DNA of 64,000 bases, taken from contig CANBCZ010000009.1 of NCBI GenBank assembly GCA_947367255.1, positions 1 through 64,000 on the forward strand, written 5' to 3'. Made by a program: the position numbers and the translations under genes. Below the pieces are notes generated by a model. The model was not told the DNA's origin. It did not search any database and saw nothing but the letters and a program-made list of their open reading frames with translations. Positions 44,057 to 53,494 of this stretch are shown piece after piece; within the stretch, counting starts at the first letter, position 1, and every line of letters begins with the position of its first letter. Source of the stretch: an uncultured Alistipes sp. Lineage in GTDB: Bacteria; Bacteroidota; Bacteroidia; Bacteroidales; Rikenellaceae.

Positions 44057-44907
44057 TGACAACATTAATCTACACAATCCTTACACTCTCTGTTATCGGC
44101 GTAGTGGCAGCAATCGTGCTCTATGTCGTTGCACAGAAGTTTAAGGTCGAGGAGGACCCGCGCATCGACGAGACAGAGAAGATGCTGCCGGGTGCAAATT
44201 GTGGCGGTTGCGGTTTTCCGGGCTGCCGCGGTCTTGCCACAGCACTCGTAGAGAGCGATGACATCTCAGCACTCTACTGTTCTGTTGGCGGTGACGAATG
44301 TATGGGCAAAATTGCCGACTACTTAGGCAAGGCTGCACCGAAGAAGGAACCTCAGGTGGCTACAGTCCGTTGTGGAGGCACCTGCGAGAAGCGTCCGAGA
44401 ACAAACAGCTACGATGGTGCTACATCGTGCGCTATTGCCTCATCGCTCTATGTTGGTGAGACAGGCTGCGCATACGGCTGCTTGGGCTATGGCGACTGCG
44501 TAGCGGCTTGTGCCTTCGATGCTATCCACATCAACCCCGAGACAGGGCTTGCCGAGGTAGATGCCGACAAGTGTACCGCTTGTGGTGCTTGCGTTGCAGC
44601 ATGTCCGAAGGGTATTATCGAGCTGCGCAAGCGTTGGCCTAAGAATCGCGCAATCTATGTAAGTTGCGTATCCAAGGACAAGGGCGCAGTGACTATGAAG
44701 GCTTGTAAGGCGGGATGTATCGGTTGCCGCAAGTGCGAGAAGGTGTGCGAGTTCGGTGCAATTACCATTGAGAACAACCTCGCCTTTATCGACAGCACCA
44801 AGTGTCGTCTCTGCCGCAAGTGCGTTGGCGAGTGTCCTACAGGCGCTATCAAGATGATAGGTCTTGCTCCATTGGTTAAAAAAGATGAAGTAAAGGAGGA
44901 GAAGTAG
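44056..44907 (+). CDS. rnfB: Rnf complex subunit B (ferredoxin-type electron entry)
   Basis: A 283-residue iron-sulfur protein anchored by one N-terminal helix. The [4Fe-4S] cluster of the DUF-type domain is at ANCGGCGFPGCRG; further on are ferredoxin motifs KCTACGACVAACPKG, CKAGCIGCRKCEKVC and KCRLCRKCVGECP. It accepts electrons from ferredoxin. First of the structural rnf genes; the acidic/Lys C-terminus is long. Confidence 0.95.
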   Translation: MTTLIYTILTLSVIGVVAAIVLYVVAQKFKVEEDPRIDETEKMLPGANCGGCGFPGCRGLATALVESDDISALYCSVGGDECMGKIADYLGKAAPKKEPQVATVRCGGTCEKRPRTNSYDGATSCAIASSLYVGETGCAYGCLGYGDCVAACAFDAIHINPETGLAEVDADKCTACGACVAACPKGIIELRKRWPKNRAIYVSCVSKDKGAVTMKACKAGCIGCRKCEKVCEFGAITIENNLAFIDSTKCRLCRKCVGECPTGAIKMIGLAPLVKKDEVKEEK

Positions 44908-44908
44908 T

Positions 44909-46249
44909 ATGAAGACATTTCCTATAGGCGGAGTTCATCCGTCAGACAACAAGCAGTGGAGCAAGAGCAGCGCCATAGCGGTTATGGAGCTGCCCGATGT
45001 AGTCAATATTCCACTTGCACAGCATATTGGTGCCCCTGCAACTGCTATCGTCAAGAAGGGCGATAGCGTTGTCGTTGGTCAGAAGATTGCCGAGGCTACA
45101 GGCTTTATGTCGGCAAATATTCACGCGCCAATCTCCGGTACTGTTACAGCTGTAGATCTGCAGCCAAATGGTCAGGGTCTGCGCCAGATGATGATCACCA
45201 TCAAGCGCGAGGGTGACGAGTGGGATAGTGCTATCGACCGCTCGGAGACTCTTGTAACAGAGTGCAACCTCGAGCCAAAGGAGATTATCGCCAAGATTAA
45301 GGAGGCGGGTATCGTAGGTATGGGTGGTGCAACATTCCCAACCCATGTAAAGCTCTCTATACCTGATGGCAAGAAGGCTGAGATACTTATTATCAACGGC
45401 GTAGAGTGTGAGCCTTACCTCACATCGGACTACCGCACAATGCTTGAGCGTGGCGAGCAGCTGATTGTCGGCACACGAATCCTGATGCGTGCCATCGGCG
45501 TTTCAACTGCCGTTATCGGCGTGGAGGCAAACAAGCCTGACGCAGTGCAGCACCTCAACAGCATTATCGGTGCTGCAACAGATATCAAGGTACAGATGCT
45601 CAAGACCCAGTATCCGCAGGGTGGCGAGAAGCAGCTTATTGCAGCCGTAACAGGTCGTCAGGTACCTCCACCGCCTGCACTTCCGATAGATGTTGGCGCA
45701 GTTGTCTGCAACGCATCTACCGCTGTTGCCGTATATGAGGCTGTGCAGAAGAATAAGCCGCTTATCGAGCGAGTTATTACCATTACCGGCTCGGCAGTTC
45801 CACAGCCGAAGAATCTACTGACCCGCTTCGGCACACCTATCGAGGCGATGATTGCAAAGTGTGGCGGTCTTGCAGAGGGCGATGTAAAGGTTATCAATGG
45901 TGGACCGATGATGGGTCGCGCGATGTCGAATATCGCTATGGCGGCACTCAAGGGCTGCTCAGGCGTAACTATTATGGTCGGCTCTGCTGCAAAGCGCGGC
46001 ATAGAGAGCGCTTGTATCAAGTGTGCAAAGTGCGTCGAGGCGTGTCCTATGGGTCTGGAGCCTTATCTGCTCTCAAAGCAGGCTCGTAAGAAGGCTTGGG
46101 ATGCTATGGAGGCAAACGATATTACAAGCTGTATCGAATGCGGTTGCTGCCAGTTTACCTGTCCGGCAAATATTCCGCTACTCGACTATGTTCGCCTCGG
46201 TAAGCAGACCGTTATGGGTATTATCCGTGCAAGAAACATGAAGAAATAA
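44909..46249 (+). CDS. rnfC: Rnf complex subunit C (NADH site, FMN/Fe-S)
   Basis: A 446-residue peripheral subunit. The NAD/flavin-binding region is GMGGATFPTHVKLSIPDGKK, with the FMN stretch INGVECEPYLTSDYRTMLER; two [4Fe-4S] motifs close the protein: CIKCAKCVEACPMGLEP and CIECGCCQFTCPANIPLLDY. It exchanges electrons with NAD+/NADH. Starts one base after rnfB. Confidence 0.96.
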   Translation: MKTFPIGGVHPSDNKQWSKSSAIAVMELPDVVNIPLAQHIGAPATAIVKKGDSVVVGQKIAEATGFMSANIHAPISGTVTAVDLQPNGQGLRQMMITIKREGDEWDSAIDRSETLVTECNLEPKEIIAKIKEAGIVGMGGATFPTHVKLSIPDGKKAEILIINGVECEPYLTSDYRTMLERGEQLIVGTRILMRAIGVSTAVIGVEANKPDAVQHLNSIIGAATDIKVQMLKTQYPQGGEKQLIAAVTGRQVPPPPALPIDVGAVVCNASTAVAVYEAVQKNKPLIERVITITGSAVPQPKNLLTRFGTPIEAMIAKCGGLAEGDVKVINGGPMMGRAMSNIAMAALKGCSGVTIMVGSAAKRGIESACIKCAKCVEACPMGLEPYLLSKQARKKAWDAMEANDITSCIECGCCQFTCPANIPLLDYVRLGKQTVMGIIRARNMKK

Positions 46250-46260
46250 TAGAAAACGAT

Positions 46261-47232
46261 ATGGCAAATAGATTTTTTGTTTCACCCTCTCCGCATGTAC
46301 ACAGCGACTACTCGACCGTTCGTCTGATGGGCGATGTTGTCATTGCGTTGCTGCCTGCGCTGATGGTTTCGGTAAGGGTGTTTGGTTGGAATGTACTTGC
46401 AATTACTGCGGTAAGTATTGCAAGCTGCGTTCTGCTTGAGTTCTTGGTACAGAAGTACCTTGTTAAGGGTCCTGTGACCGTAAACAACCTCTCGGCAGTA
46501 GTTACCGGTCTGTTGCTCGCAATGAACCTGCCGGCAAATATTCCGCTCTGGATTGTTGTTATCGGTGCTGTTGTGGCTATCTGCGTGGCTAAGATGCCGT
46601 TTGGCGGTCTTGGCAAGAATATCTTCAACCCTGCGCTTGCAGCACGAGTATTCCTGCTTATCGCCTACCCTGTGCAGATGACCTCTTTCCCTACTCCGAC
46701 AATTGACGGTTTTGTAGATGCCTATTCAGGTGCCACTCCGCTCGGAGCAGCAAAGGCTTACCTTTTGGACTTCGCATCTTTTGATGTTGCAGGTATGTTT
46801 ACCGGTGCTATGGGCGGTTCGTTTGGTGAGATTTCGGCTCTGGCACTGCTCTTAGGCTTTGCCTACCTGCTTATGCGTCGCGTGATTACTTGGCACATCC
46901 CTGTAGCAATTTTGGGTACTATGGCTCTGTTTGCAACTATCTTTGCAGGTATCCGCTTTGAGGATCCTTCGATGCATCTGCTCTTCCCTCTCTTCCATAT
47001 CCTTGCCGGTGGTGCACTGCTCGGTGCTATCTTTATGGCTACAGACTATGTAACAAGCCCGATGACTACAAAGGGTATGGTTATATACGGTATCGGTATC
47101 GGTGCAATTACAATGTGTATCCGTCTGTGGGGTGCATATCCTGAGGGTATGTCGTTCGCTATTCTGATTATGAACAGCGTGGTACCGCTCATCAACAAGT
47201 ATGTTAAACCAAAGCGTTTCGGCGCAAAATAG
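46261..47232 (+). CDS. rnfD: Rnf complex subunit D (membrane, covalent FMN)
   Basis: A 323-residue integral membrane protein with about nine helices. The covalent-flavin Thr lies in VDAYSGATPLGAAKAYL. KMPFGGLGKNIFNPALAARV is the conserved family stretch near the middle. It is part of the ion-translocating core. 11 bp after rnfC. Confidence 0.95.
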   Translation: MANRFFVSPSPHVHSDYSTVRLMGDVVIALLPALMVSVRVFGWNVLAITAVSIASCVLLEFLVQKYLVKGPVTVNNLSAVVTGLLLAMNLPANIPLWIVVIGAVVAICVAKMPFGGLGKNIFNPALAARVFLLIAYPVQMTSFPTPTIDGFVDAYSGATPLGAAKAYLLDFASFDVAGMFTGAMGGSFGEISALALLLGFAYLLMRRVITWHIPVAILGTMALFATIFAGIRFEDPSMHLLFPLFHILAGGALLGAIFMATDYVTSPMTTKGMVIYGIGIGAITMCIRLWGAYPEGMSFAILIMNSVVPLINKYVKPKRFGAK

Positions 47233-47242
47233 GAGGGCAGAT

Positions 47243-47863
47243 ATGAAGAGTTCATTGAAAAATATGGTTTTGGTACTCTTTACCATTACCCTCCTCTCAT
47301 CGGCAGCCGTAGGTGGTGTATATATGCTTACCAAGGAGCCTATTGCTCAGGCAAAGGTGGCTGCAGTAAATAACGCGCTCAAGCAGGTACTTCCCGAGTA
47401 TGAGTCTACCACAAGTCAGACAATCGAGGTTGCCGAACTGCCGATTGTAACACACACTGCAACCGTTGCAGATAAGGCTGTAGGTTATGCCGTAGAGTCT
47501 ATCTCGAAGAATGGTTTTGGTGGCGCAGTTCGCCTGATGGTCGGCTTTGATGCAGAGGGTAAGATTCTCAACATCAACGTACTTGAGCAGAAGGAGACTC
47601 CGGGTCTTGGTACAAAGATGGCAGATGAGGGCAATGTGTTGCTCTTGTCGCTCAAGGATAAGAATGCAGCCGAGGTCAATATGACCGTAAAGAAGGACGG
47701 TGGCGATATTGACGCACTTACAGCAGCTACAATCTCTTCGCGTGCATACGCAGAGGCAGTTGCAGTGGCATACGAGGCTTATAAGGTGGCAAGTGGCAAG
47801 CAGAGTGAGGCTGGCGATGTTGCTACCGGTGCAACAAAACAGGAAGGAGGAAAGTATGAGTAA
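47243..47863 (+). CDS. rnfG: Rnf complex subunit G (covalent FMN)
   Basis: A 206-residue protein with one N-terminal helix (NMVLVLFTITLLSSAAVGGV) and a periplasmic FMN domain. The covalent-FMN attachment motif is DALTAATISSRA (the SGAT/S-type Thr) near residue 155. A longer frame to 47201 overlaps rnfD; ATG 47243 follows AGGAGG at a good distance and is the start. It overlaps rnfE by 8 bp. Confidence 0.94.
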   Translation: MKSSLKNMVLVLFTITLLSSAAVGGVYMLTKEPIAQAKVAAVNNALKQVLPEYESTTSQTIEVAELPIVTHTATVADKAVGYAVESISKNGFGGAVRLMVGFDAEGKILNINVLEQKETPGLGTKMADEGNVLLLSLKDKNAAEVNMTVKKDGGDIDALTAATISSRAYAEAVAVAYEAYKVASGKQSEAGDVATGATKQEGGKYE

Positions 47864-48446
47864 CAATAAGTTATCCCTCATTTTGAAGGGAATCATCAAG
47901 GAGAATCCGACCTTTGTGCTGATTCTCGGTATGTGTCCTACGCTTGGTACAACAACAAGCGCAATAAACGGTCTTGGTATGGGTGTGGCAACTATGGCTG
48001 TGCTCATTATGTCAAATGCCGTAATTGCGATGATCAAGAATGTTATTCCGGACAAGGTGCGCATCCCTGCATTTATCGTAGTTATCGCATCGTTCGTGAC
48101 CGTTATCGATATGCTTATGCAGGCGTATGTACCGTCACTCTATGCTGCGCTGGGTGTGTTTATCCCGCTCATTGTGGTAAACTGTATTATCCTCGGTCGT
48201 GCAGAGGCATTTGCATCTAAGAACGGAGTATTTGACTCTATCCTCGACGGTGTAGGCATCGGTCTTGGTTTTACCCTCTCGCTGACTACTATCGGTGCTG
48301 TACGCGAGATACTCGGTAGCGGTGCTATCTTCGGTCTGAACCTCGGTATTGGCGACTATATGCCGCTTGTATTCGTTCTGGCTCCGGGTGCATTCCTCGT
48401 GCTGGGATTCTTAATGGTATTGTTTAACAAATTAGCTAAGAGATAA
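47856..48446 (+). CDS. rnfE: Rnf complex subunit E (membrane)
   Basis: A 196-residue membrane protein, paralogue of RnfA. Signature: FVLILGMCPTLGTTTSAING near the N-terminus, with six helices in the RnfA/RnfE topology, inverted relative to RnfA. The start at 47856 follows an AGGAGG motif inside the end of rnfG. Part of the Na+/H+-translocating core. Confidence 0.95.
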   Translation: MSNNKLSLILKGIIKENPTFVLILGMCPTLGTTTSAINGLGMGVATMAVLIMSNAVIAMIKNVIPDKVRIPAFIVVIASFVTVIDMLMQAYVPSLYAALGVFIPLIVVNCIILGRAEAFASKNGVFDSILDGVGIGLGFTLSLTTIGAVREILGSGAIFGLNLGIGDYMPLVFVLAPGAFLVLGFLMVLFNKLAKR

Positions 48447-49018
48447 TGGAGTACTTCGCAATAATTATCGGTGCGATATTTGTCAATAATGTCGTTCTGG
48501 CTCAGTTCCTCGGCATCTGCCCATTCCTCGGCGTATCAAGTAAGGTCGAGACAAGTATGGGTATGGGTGCTGCCGTAACATTCGTAATGGCACTCTCGAG
48601 TGTGGTTGTATGGCTTATACAGCAGTATATCCTCGTTCCGCTGGGCATCGAGTTTATGCAGACAATCGTCTTTATCCTCGTTATCGCGGCACTTGTGCAG
48701 ATGGTAGAGATTGTTCTTAAGAAGGTATCTCCTGCACTCTATCAGGCACTGGGTATCTTCCTGCCACTTATTACCACAAACTGCGCCGTGCTTGGTGTTG
48801 CTATTCTGATGGTGCAGAAGGAGTATGGTCTGCTCGAGGGTCTTGTATATAGCGTATCTACCGCTCTGGGCTTTGCTGTTGCACTGGTTCTGTTTGCCGG
48901 TATGCGCGAGCGTCTGGAGTTCGAGGAGGTACCAAAGGCTTTCCAGGGTGTACCTATCGCCCTTATCACTGCCGCCCTGCTGGCTATGGCGTTTATGGGC
49001 TTCAGCGGATTAGTGTAG
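48446..49018 (+). CDS. rnfA: Rnf complex subunit A (membrane)
   Basis: A 190-residue membrane protein with the signature VNNVVLAQFLGICPFLGVSS, including the Cys of the half-buried [2Fe-2S] site shared with RnfE. Starts on the last base of rnfE and ends the operon, in the order rseC-B-C-D-G-E-A. Confidence 0.95.
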   Translation: MEYFAIIIGAIFVNNVVLAQFLGICPFLGVSSKVETSMGMGAAVTFVMALSSVVVWLIQQYILVPLGIEFMQTIVFILVIAALVQMVEIVLKKVSPALYQALGIFLPLITTNCAVLGVAILMVQKEYGLLEGLVYSVSTALGFAVALVLFAGMRERLEFEEVPKAFQGVPIALITAALLAMAFMGFSGLV

Positions 49019-49048
49019 GCACAAAGAGTACCTTATAAAATAATATAG

Positions 49049-49082
49049 AATATCCGTAGTTTGTGCTACGGATATTTTTTTG
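49049..49082 (+). terminator. Terminator of the rnf operon
   Basis: AATATCCGTAG-TTTGTG-CTACGGATATT, perfect 11-bp stem, followed by a run of T. Confidence 0.85.
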
Positions 49083-49090
49083 TATATTTG
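49083..49090 (+). promoter_or_regulatory. -7 box of the 49112 gene
   Basis: TATATTTG, perfect TAnnTTTG, directly after the rnf terminator and 21 bases before the ATG. Confidence 0.65.
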
Positions 49091-49111
49091 TGTAACCAAA
49101 ACCTATGACCT

Positions 49112-49624
49112 ATGGCAGAGAATATCCTTCAGCAATTCGGCACGCAGCTATTCAGCAACTCGTGCCGCGTAATGAGTGACCTGTACGAGTATCACGACTA
49201 CTTTGCCTATGGAGTAATTAAGGATGATAAGATAACGGGCTTTTGCAAAATCGTCTGGAATATAGAGTTTTCTTCTGTCTACCTGCCACTTTCTCATATT
49301 CTCATCGGCATTGCAGACGAGGAGTATCAAACTAACAAAGACCTCGAAACCAAAGTGCCGACCATAAAGTACGGTGTCGATTTCCGCTGCCGCTACGGGG
49401 AGATTGAGTGTGCCGATGTTATGCCCGACAGCGAGAAGTTTCTCCTTATCACTCGCGATGAAGAGGAGAAGATAACCTTCGTGGGCGAACATAAAGAGGG
49501 GGTTCGCAACGGTTTTGGAGTGGAGATAACCTATGCCGATAAAAAATACTCAATGCTCTACGGAATATGGGAAGATGGAGAGCTGAAGTATAGGTACACA
49601 GACCACCAATGGATAGGAACTTGA
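49112..49624 (+). CDS. Hypothetical protein with MORN-like C-terminus
   Basis: A 170-residue cytoplasmic protein, not recognised. The C-terminal part has glycine/aromatic strands reminiscent of one or two MORN repeats (FVGEHKEGVRNGFGVEITYA, then YGIWEDGELKY). The N-terminal 100 residues contain a Tyr/Phe-rich segment (SDLYEYHDYFAYGVIKDDK). It is preceded by its own promoter; a DUF2089 gene follows. Confidence 0.6.
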   Translation: MAENILQQFGTQLFSNSCRVMSDLYEYHDYFAYGVIKDDKITGFCKIVWNIEFSSVYLPLSHILIGIADEEYQTNKDLETKVPTIKYGVDFRCRYGEIECADVMPDSEKFLLITRDEEEKITFVGEHKEGVRNGFGVEITYADKKYSMLYGIWEDGELKYRYTDHQWIGT

Positions 49625-49661
49625 TAGTCGAGCTCCTTTTTTGCAAATTATATGCACAGAA

Positions 49662-49693
49662 TTTGCATTTTATCAAAGTATTATTTAACTTTG
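49662..49693 (+). promoter_or_regulatory. Promoter of the DUF2089 gene
   Basis: TTTG at 49662-49665, 20 bases, TAACTTTG at 49686-49693: a complete -33/-7 pair, 20 bases before the ATG at 49714. It excludes the longer frame from 49609. Confidence 0.75.
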
Positions 49694-49713
49694 TCAAACA
49701 AAACATTAATAAT

Positions 49714-49998
49714 ATGAGCGTAAAGAAGAATTTTCCGACCACCTGCCCCTCGTGTGGAGGTGTGCTGAGTGTTAAGAGTCTGCAGTGCGCAGAGTGCCAG
49801 ACCACGGTTCAGGGCGACTTCGCTATTCACCCGTTGCTGAGGCTCTCTGCCGACGAGCAGCAGTTTGTACACGCCTTTATTATGTGTAGCGGCTCACTCA
49901 AGCAGATGGCAGTAGATATGGGACTTAGCTACCCTACCGTGCGCAACATTCTTGATAACATAATTGAAAAACTTAACAGCTATGAAGAGAATTTTTAA
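49714..49998 (+). CDS. DUF2089-like small zinc-ribbon regulator
   Basis: A 94-residue protein: a zinc ribbon at TTCPSCGGVLSVKSLQCAEC (four Cys) followed by a helix-turn-helix-like segment QMAVDMGLSYPTVRNILDNI. This matches the DUF2089 family, whose members are small, possibly DNA-binding and often next to membrane genes. It overlaps the Yip1-like gene by 17 bp, so the two are coupled; it may regulate or assist that membrane protein. Confidence 0.75.
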   Translation: MSVKKNFPTTCPSCGGVLSVKSLQCAECQTTVQGDFAIHPLLRLSADEQQFVHAFIMCSGSLKQMAVDMGLSYPTVRNILDNIIEKLNSYEENF

Positions 49999-50533
49999 CC
50001 CATTCCACTACATTGCGGGCACAAAGTCGCTTATTTTTGGTCTGCTGTTTATTGCAACATCTACCCTGCTGCTCTATAGCGGTGGATATATTCAGGACTC
50101 CTATATACATATAGGTATGGCTGCTGCGCCGCTGTGGAAGGTGGCAGCTATGCAGATTCTTTGGTGGATAGTGCCTGCGGGTATTCTCTACCTCTGCGGT
50201 CTGTTGCTCTCAAAGTCAAAGATTCGCGTTATTGACATACTCGGCACAACCGCCTTTGCACAGCTTATTCTGCTGCTCATGATTGCGCCAATGCTATTGC
50301 CAGCGGTACAGAATTCGACCCTTGAGATGGTTGCTGCATTGCAGAGTGGTGCAATTCCTTCACCAGGTATGGCACTGATGATTTACAGTATTTGGAGCTT
50401 TATCTGCCTTGCGCTCTTCTACATCTGGAACTACAACGCCTTTGCTGTTAGCTGCAACGTAAGCGGCTGGAAGGCAATTTTGGCCTTTATCTGCGTACAG
50501 GTTGCAATTACCATTGTCTGCGCAGTTTTGTAG
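49982..50533 (+). CDS. Yip1-like integral membrane protein
   Basis: A 183-residue protein with about five membrane helices. The start NPFHYIAGTKSLIFGLLFIA resembles bacterial Yip1-domain proteins, whose role is unclear. Start at 49982 is inside the DUF2089 gene. Its 3' end precedes structured element C. Confidence 0.6.
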   Translation: MKRIFNPFHYIAGTKSLIFGLLFIATSTLLLYSGGYIQDSYIHIGMAAAPLWKVAAMQILWWIVPAGILYLCGLLLSKSKIRVIDILGTTAFAQLILLLMIAPMLLPAVQNSTLEMVAALQSGAIPSPGMALMIYSIWSFICLALFYIWNYNAFAVSCNVSGWKAILAFICVQVAITIVCAVL

Positions 50534-50560
50534 TGCAAAGATATATTACACCTCCTTATA

Positions 50561-50696
50561 CCGTTTTGGTATCAGAGGGTGTTAAGTATGGAGCATCGTG
50601 AAAAAAAAATCAGCGACGGATAGTACTAAAATGTACAGCCGTCGCTGGTGTTTAAGGGATGTGCCATAGATGACACTCTATTACTCCAAAACTCGG
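50561..50696. repeat. Structured 3'-end element, copy C (after galM)
   Basis: Outer arms CCGTTTTGGTATCAGAGGGTGT (left) and a near complement up to 50696; core 50611-50647 is CAGCGACGG, an A-A mismatch, GTAC, loop TAAAAT, GTAC, CCGTCGCTG. The right arm includes the last codons and TAA of galM. Between them, GCATCGTGAAA and AAGGGATGTGCCA are shared with copies A and B. Confidence 0.75.
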
Positions 50697-51736
50697 AGTC
50701 TGAAGACAATCTTTTGGCAGTACAGTTCGCCCTCGTGGAGTAACACACTTGGGAACTGAGGCTGATTAACTGCGTCTGGGTGGATTTGGCACTCAATAGC
50801 AACGCCTGCGTAGTCACAGTAGCGAGTATCGGACTTAGTAAGTGGGCAGCCACCGCTGAGCCAGTTACCAGTATAGACCATACAGCCTGGCTGTGATGAG
50901 AGAATCTCTACTGCGCGACCCGATTTTGGATCGTAGAGAGTACCCACCTCGCCGAGGATATTCTTCTTCCAGCCATCGACAACAAAGAAGTGGTCGTAGC
51001 CTCTAAAATCCTTGATATGGTTGAACTCCGAAGCGATATCATCGCCCAAGCGGCGCGGAGAGGTAAAGTCCTGCGGAGTGCCAGCAACATCAATCAGATT
51101 GCCCGTAGGAATCTGTACAGAGTTCATCTCAAGCGCCTTTGAGCAGTTGAGCTGCAGGGTATGGTCGAGGATTGTACCCGAATTCTCGCCCGAGAGATTC
51201 CAGTAGGTGTGGTTTGTAAGGTTTACCGGTGTAGTGGCGTCAGACTTTGCCAGAAGGGTGATTTCGAGGTTATTCTCGTCATCAAAATCATAGACAATCT
51301 GTGTTGTCACCTCACCAGGATAGCCGCAGTCGCCATCCTCCGAAACAAGGGTAAAGATTACGCGGTTATACTCCACGCAGCTCTCCCAGAGGCGGTTTGA
51401 GAAGTTTTTGCTACCGCCGTGGAGGTGGTTCGGGCCATTGTTTACCTCGAGGTGGTAATCCTTGCCCTCGATAGTCATCTTACCGCCCGCAATACGGTTT
51501 GCCACGCGACCTACGGTCTTACCAGCGCATGGACCATCGCCGAAGTAGCTCATAGGGTCTTTATAACCGAGAACTACATCCTTAACCTCGCCATTGCGGT
51601 CGGCAAACTTTACGCTGACAATACCTGCACCGATATTGCTCAGCTGCACCTCGCTACCCAACGAGTTGCGAAGCGTATAGATAACTATAGCCTCGCCCTC
51701 GGGTGTAGCGCCCCAGATATGTTGCAGAATATCCAT
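50681..51736 (-). CDS. galM: Aldose 1-epimerase (galactose mutarotase)
   Basis: A 351-residue cytoplasmic mutarotase. Motifs: VANRIAGGKMTIEGKDYHL, NNGPNHLHGGSKNFSNRLWE with the substrate-binding His, and PVNLTNHTYWNLSGENSGT; the catalytic Glu lies in the C-terminal part (GVAIECQIHPDAVNQP). It interconverts alpha and beta anomers of galactose and other sugars. Shares one base with gltX upstream; the 3' end is in element C. Confidence 0.93.
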   Translation of the reverse strand: MDILQHIWGATPEGEAIVIYTLRNSLGSEVQLSNIGAGIVSVKFADRNGEVKDVVLGYKDPMSYFGDGPCAGKTVGRVANRIAGGKMTIEGKDYHLEVNNGPNHLHGGSKNFSNRLWESCVEYNRVIFTLVSEDGDCGYPGEVTTQIVYDFDDENNLEITLLAKSDATTPVNLTNHTYWNLSGENSGTILDHTLQLNCSKALEMNSVQIPTGNLIDVAGTPQDFTSPRRLGDDIASEFNHIKDFRGYDHFFVVDGWKKNILGEVGTLYDPKSGRAVEILSSQPGCMVYTGNWLSGGCPLTKSDTRYCDYAGVAIECQIHPDAVNQPQFPSVLLHEGELYCQKIVFRLRVLE

Positions 51737-53268
51737 TATGCGTCAATTGGTTTCACATTAGCAATAAGGGTATCGATACGCTTCAGACACTCCTCCTTGC
51801 CGAGGAATGCAGTAACATCGTACATACCCGGACCCTTACCTGCACCTACGAGTGCAAGACGGAGGGTATTCATCACCTGACCAACGCCGTAGCCCTTCTC
51901 TGCAATCCAACCGTGAACGATAGTCTCGGTATTCTCCTTGCTGAAGTTCATAAGCTTTGAGAGCAACTCGCGCAACTCTGCAAGGATACGCGGATTGTCA
52001 CCCTTCCAGTACTTCTTGAGCTGCTTCTCGTCGTACTCAGTAGGGGCAACGAAGAAGTATGAGGTCAGATCCCACAGTTCGGATGCAAATGTTGCACGCT
52101 CCTTCATAATGCCTGCTACCTGACCTGCAACCTCGTCTGAAACCTCAATACCGTGCTCGCGGAGAATTGGCTGATAAACCACAGCGAGCTCTGCATCGGT
52201 CTTGTGGTGCATATACTGTGCATTGAACCACTTCGCCTTATCCGGCTGGAAGCGTGCGCCCGACTTAGATACGCGCTCGAGCGAGAATGCCTCGATAAGC
52301 TCCTCCATAGAGAAGATCTCCTGCTCTGTACCCGGATTCCAACCCAGCAGTGCAAGCATATTGATAAACGCCTCGGCAAAGTAACCATCCTCACGATAGC
52401 CGTGTGCAGTATCGCCTGTAGGAGATACCCAATAGAGAGGGAATACAGGGAAACCCATCTTGTCGCCATCGCGCTTTGAGAGCTTACCGCCACCTGTAGG
52501 CTTGAGCAGCAGTGGCAGATGTGCAAACTCAGGCTGTGTATCAGTCCAACCGAAGGCACGATAGAGCAGGTAGTGCAGTGGCAGTGACGGCAGCCACTCC
52601 TCGCCACGGATAACATGCGAAATCTCCATCAAGTGGTCATCCACGATATTTGCAAGGTGGTATGTAGGCAGTGCGTCTACACTCTTGTAGAGCACCTTAT
52701 CGTCGAGGGTCGATGTGTTTACCTCAACATCGCCACGGATAAGGTCGTGCATCTTTACAACCTCATTCTCAGGCATCTTGAAACGAACTACCCAGATGTC
52801 GCCACGCGCAATACGCGCCTCAACCTCCTCTGCAGGAAGTGTGAGCGATGTTGGCAGGGTTGTACGCACCTTGTAGTTGTAGGCGAAGGTCTCTCCGCGC
52901 TCCTCGTACTGCTTGCGCAGAGCATCCAGCTCCTCGGCAGTATCGAATGCGTAGTAAGCCCAACCGGCATCTACAAGCTGCTTGGCATACTTGAGGTAGA
53001 TCTCGCGACGCTCGCTCTGACGGTATGGAGCGTGCGGACCACCATAGCCTACACCCTCGTCAATCTCGATACCGCACCACTTGAGCGACTCGATAATATA
53101 CTCCTCGGCACCCGGCACAAAACGCTGCGAGTCTGTATCCTCAATTCGCAGAATCATCTTACCGCCGTGGTGACGGGCAAAAAGGTAGTTATACAGCGCA
53201 GTACGCACACCTCCGATATGCAGAGGACCTGTTGGCGACGGCGCAAAACGAACTCTTACTTCTCTCAT
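51736..53268 (-). CDS. gltX: Glutamyl-tRNA synthetase
   Basis: A 510-residue class I aminoacyl-tRNA synthetase. The HIGH motif is in [25 protein letters not shown] appears as [12 protein letters not shown]. It charges tRNA-Glu, and in organisms without GlnRS also mischarges tRNA-Gln. Anticodon-binding helical domain at the C-terminus. Length normal. Confidence 0.96.
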   Translation of the reverse strand: MREVRVRFAPSPTGPLHIGGVRTALYNYLFARHHGGKMILRIEDTDSQRFVPGAEEYIIESLKWCGIEIDEGVGYGGPHAPYRQSERREIYLKYAKQLVDAGWAYYAFDTAEELDALRKQYEERGETFAYNYKVRTTLPTSLTLPAEEVEARIARGDIWVVRFKMPENEVVKMHDLIRGDVEVNTSTLDDKVLYKSVDALPTYHLANIVDDHLMEISHVIRGEEWLPSLPLHYLLYRAFGWTDTQPEFAHLPLLLKPTGGGKLSKRDGDKMGFPVFPLYWVSPTGDTAHGYREDGYFAEAFINMLALLGWNPGTEQEIFSMEELIEAFSLERVSKSGARFQPDKAKWFNAQYMHHKTDAELAVVYQPILREHGIEVSDEVAGQVAGIMKERATFASELWDLTSYFFVAPTEYDEKQLKKYWKGDNPRILAELRELLSKLMNFSKENTETIVHGWIAEKGYGVGQVMNTLRLALVGAGKGPGMYDVTAFLGKEECLKRIDTLIANVKPIDA

Positions 53269-53371
53269 TTTTTATAGGCTTTTGGCTTTTAGCCTTTAGC
53301 TATTGGCTTATTTTATTGTTTGACTATTTACTTTTAGTTCACGTAAAATTGCTTTTAGGTGGAACTTTGCT

Positions 53372-53494
53372 TAAATGCAGAGGTGTTGGTGTTTTACAAG
53401 ACTTGCGAAGAGCGAAAAACCGCAGCATACTGAGGCGTATGTGAGGATTTTGAGCTCAAGCGTAACGCAGTAAAACGCCAACAGAATGCATTTA
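53372..53494. repeat. Second repeat family, copy 2
   Basis: Outer inverted arms TAAATGCA...TGTTGGTGTTTTAC and GTAAAACGCCAACA...TGCATTTA, about 25 bp. Inner blocks match 24145-24240: TTGCGAAG, GAAAAACCG, GCATAC/GTATGT stem, ATTTTGAGC, GTAACGCAG. The right arm contains the TTA stop complement of the gene at 53492. Confidence 0.7.
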
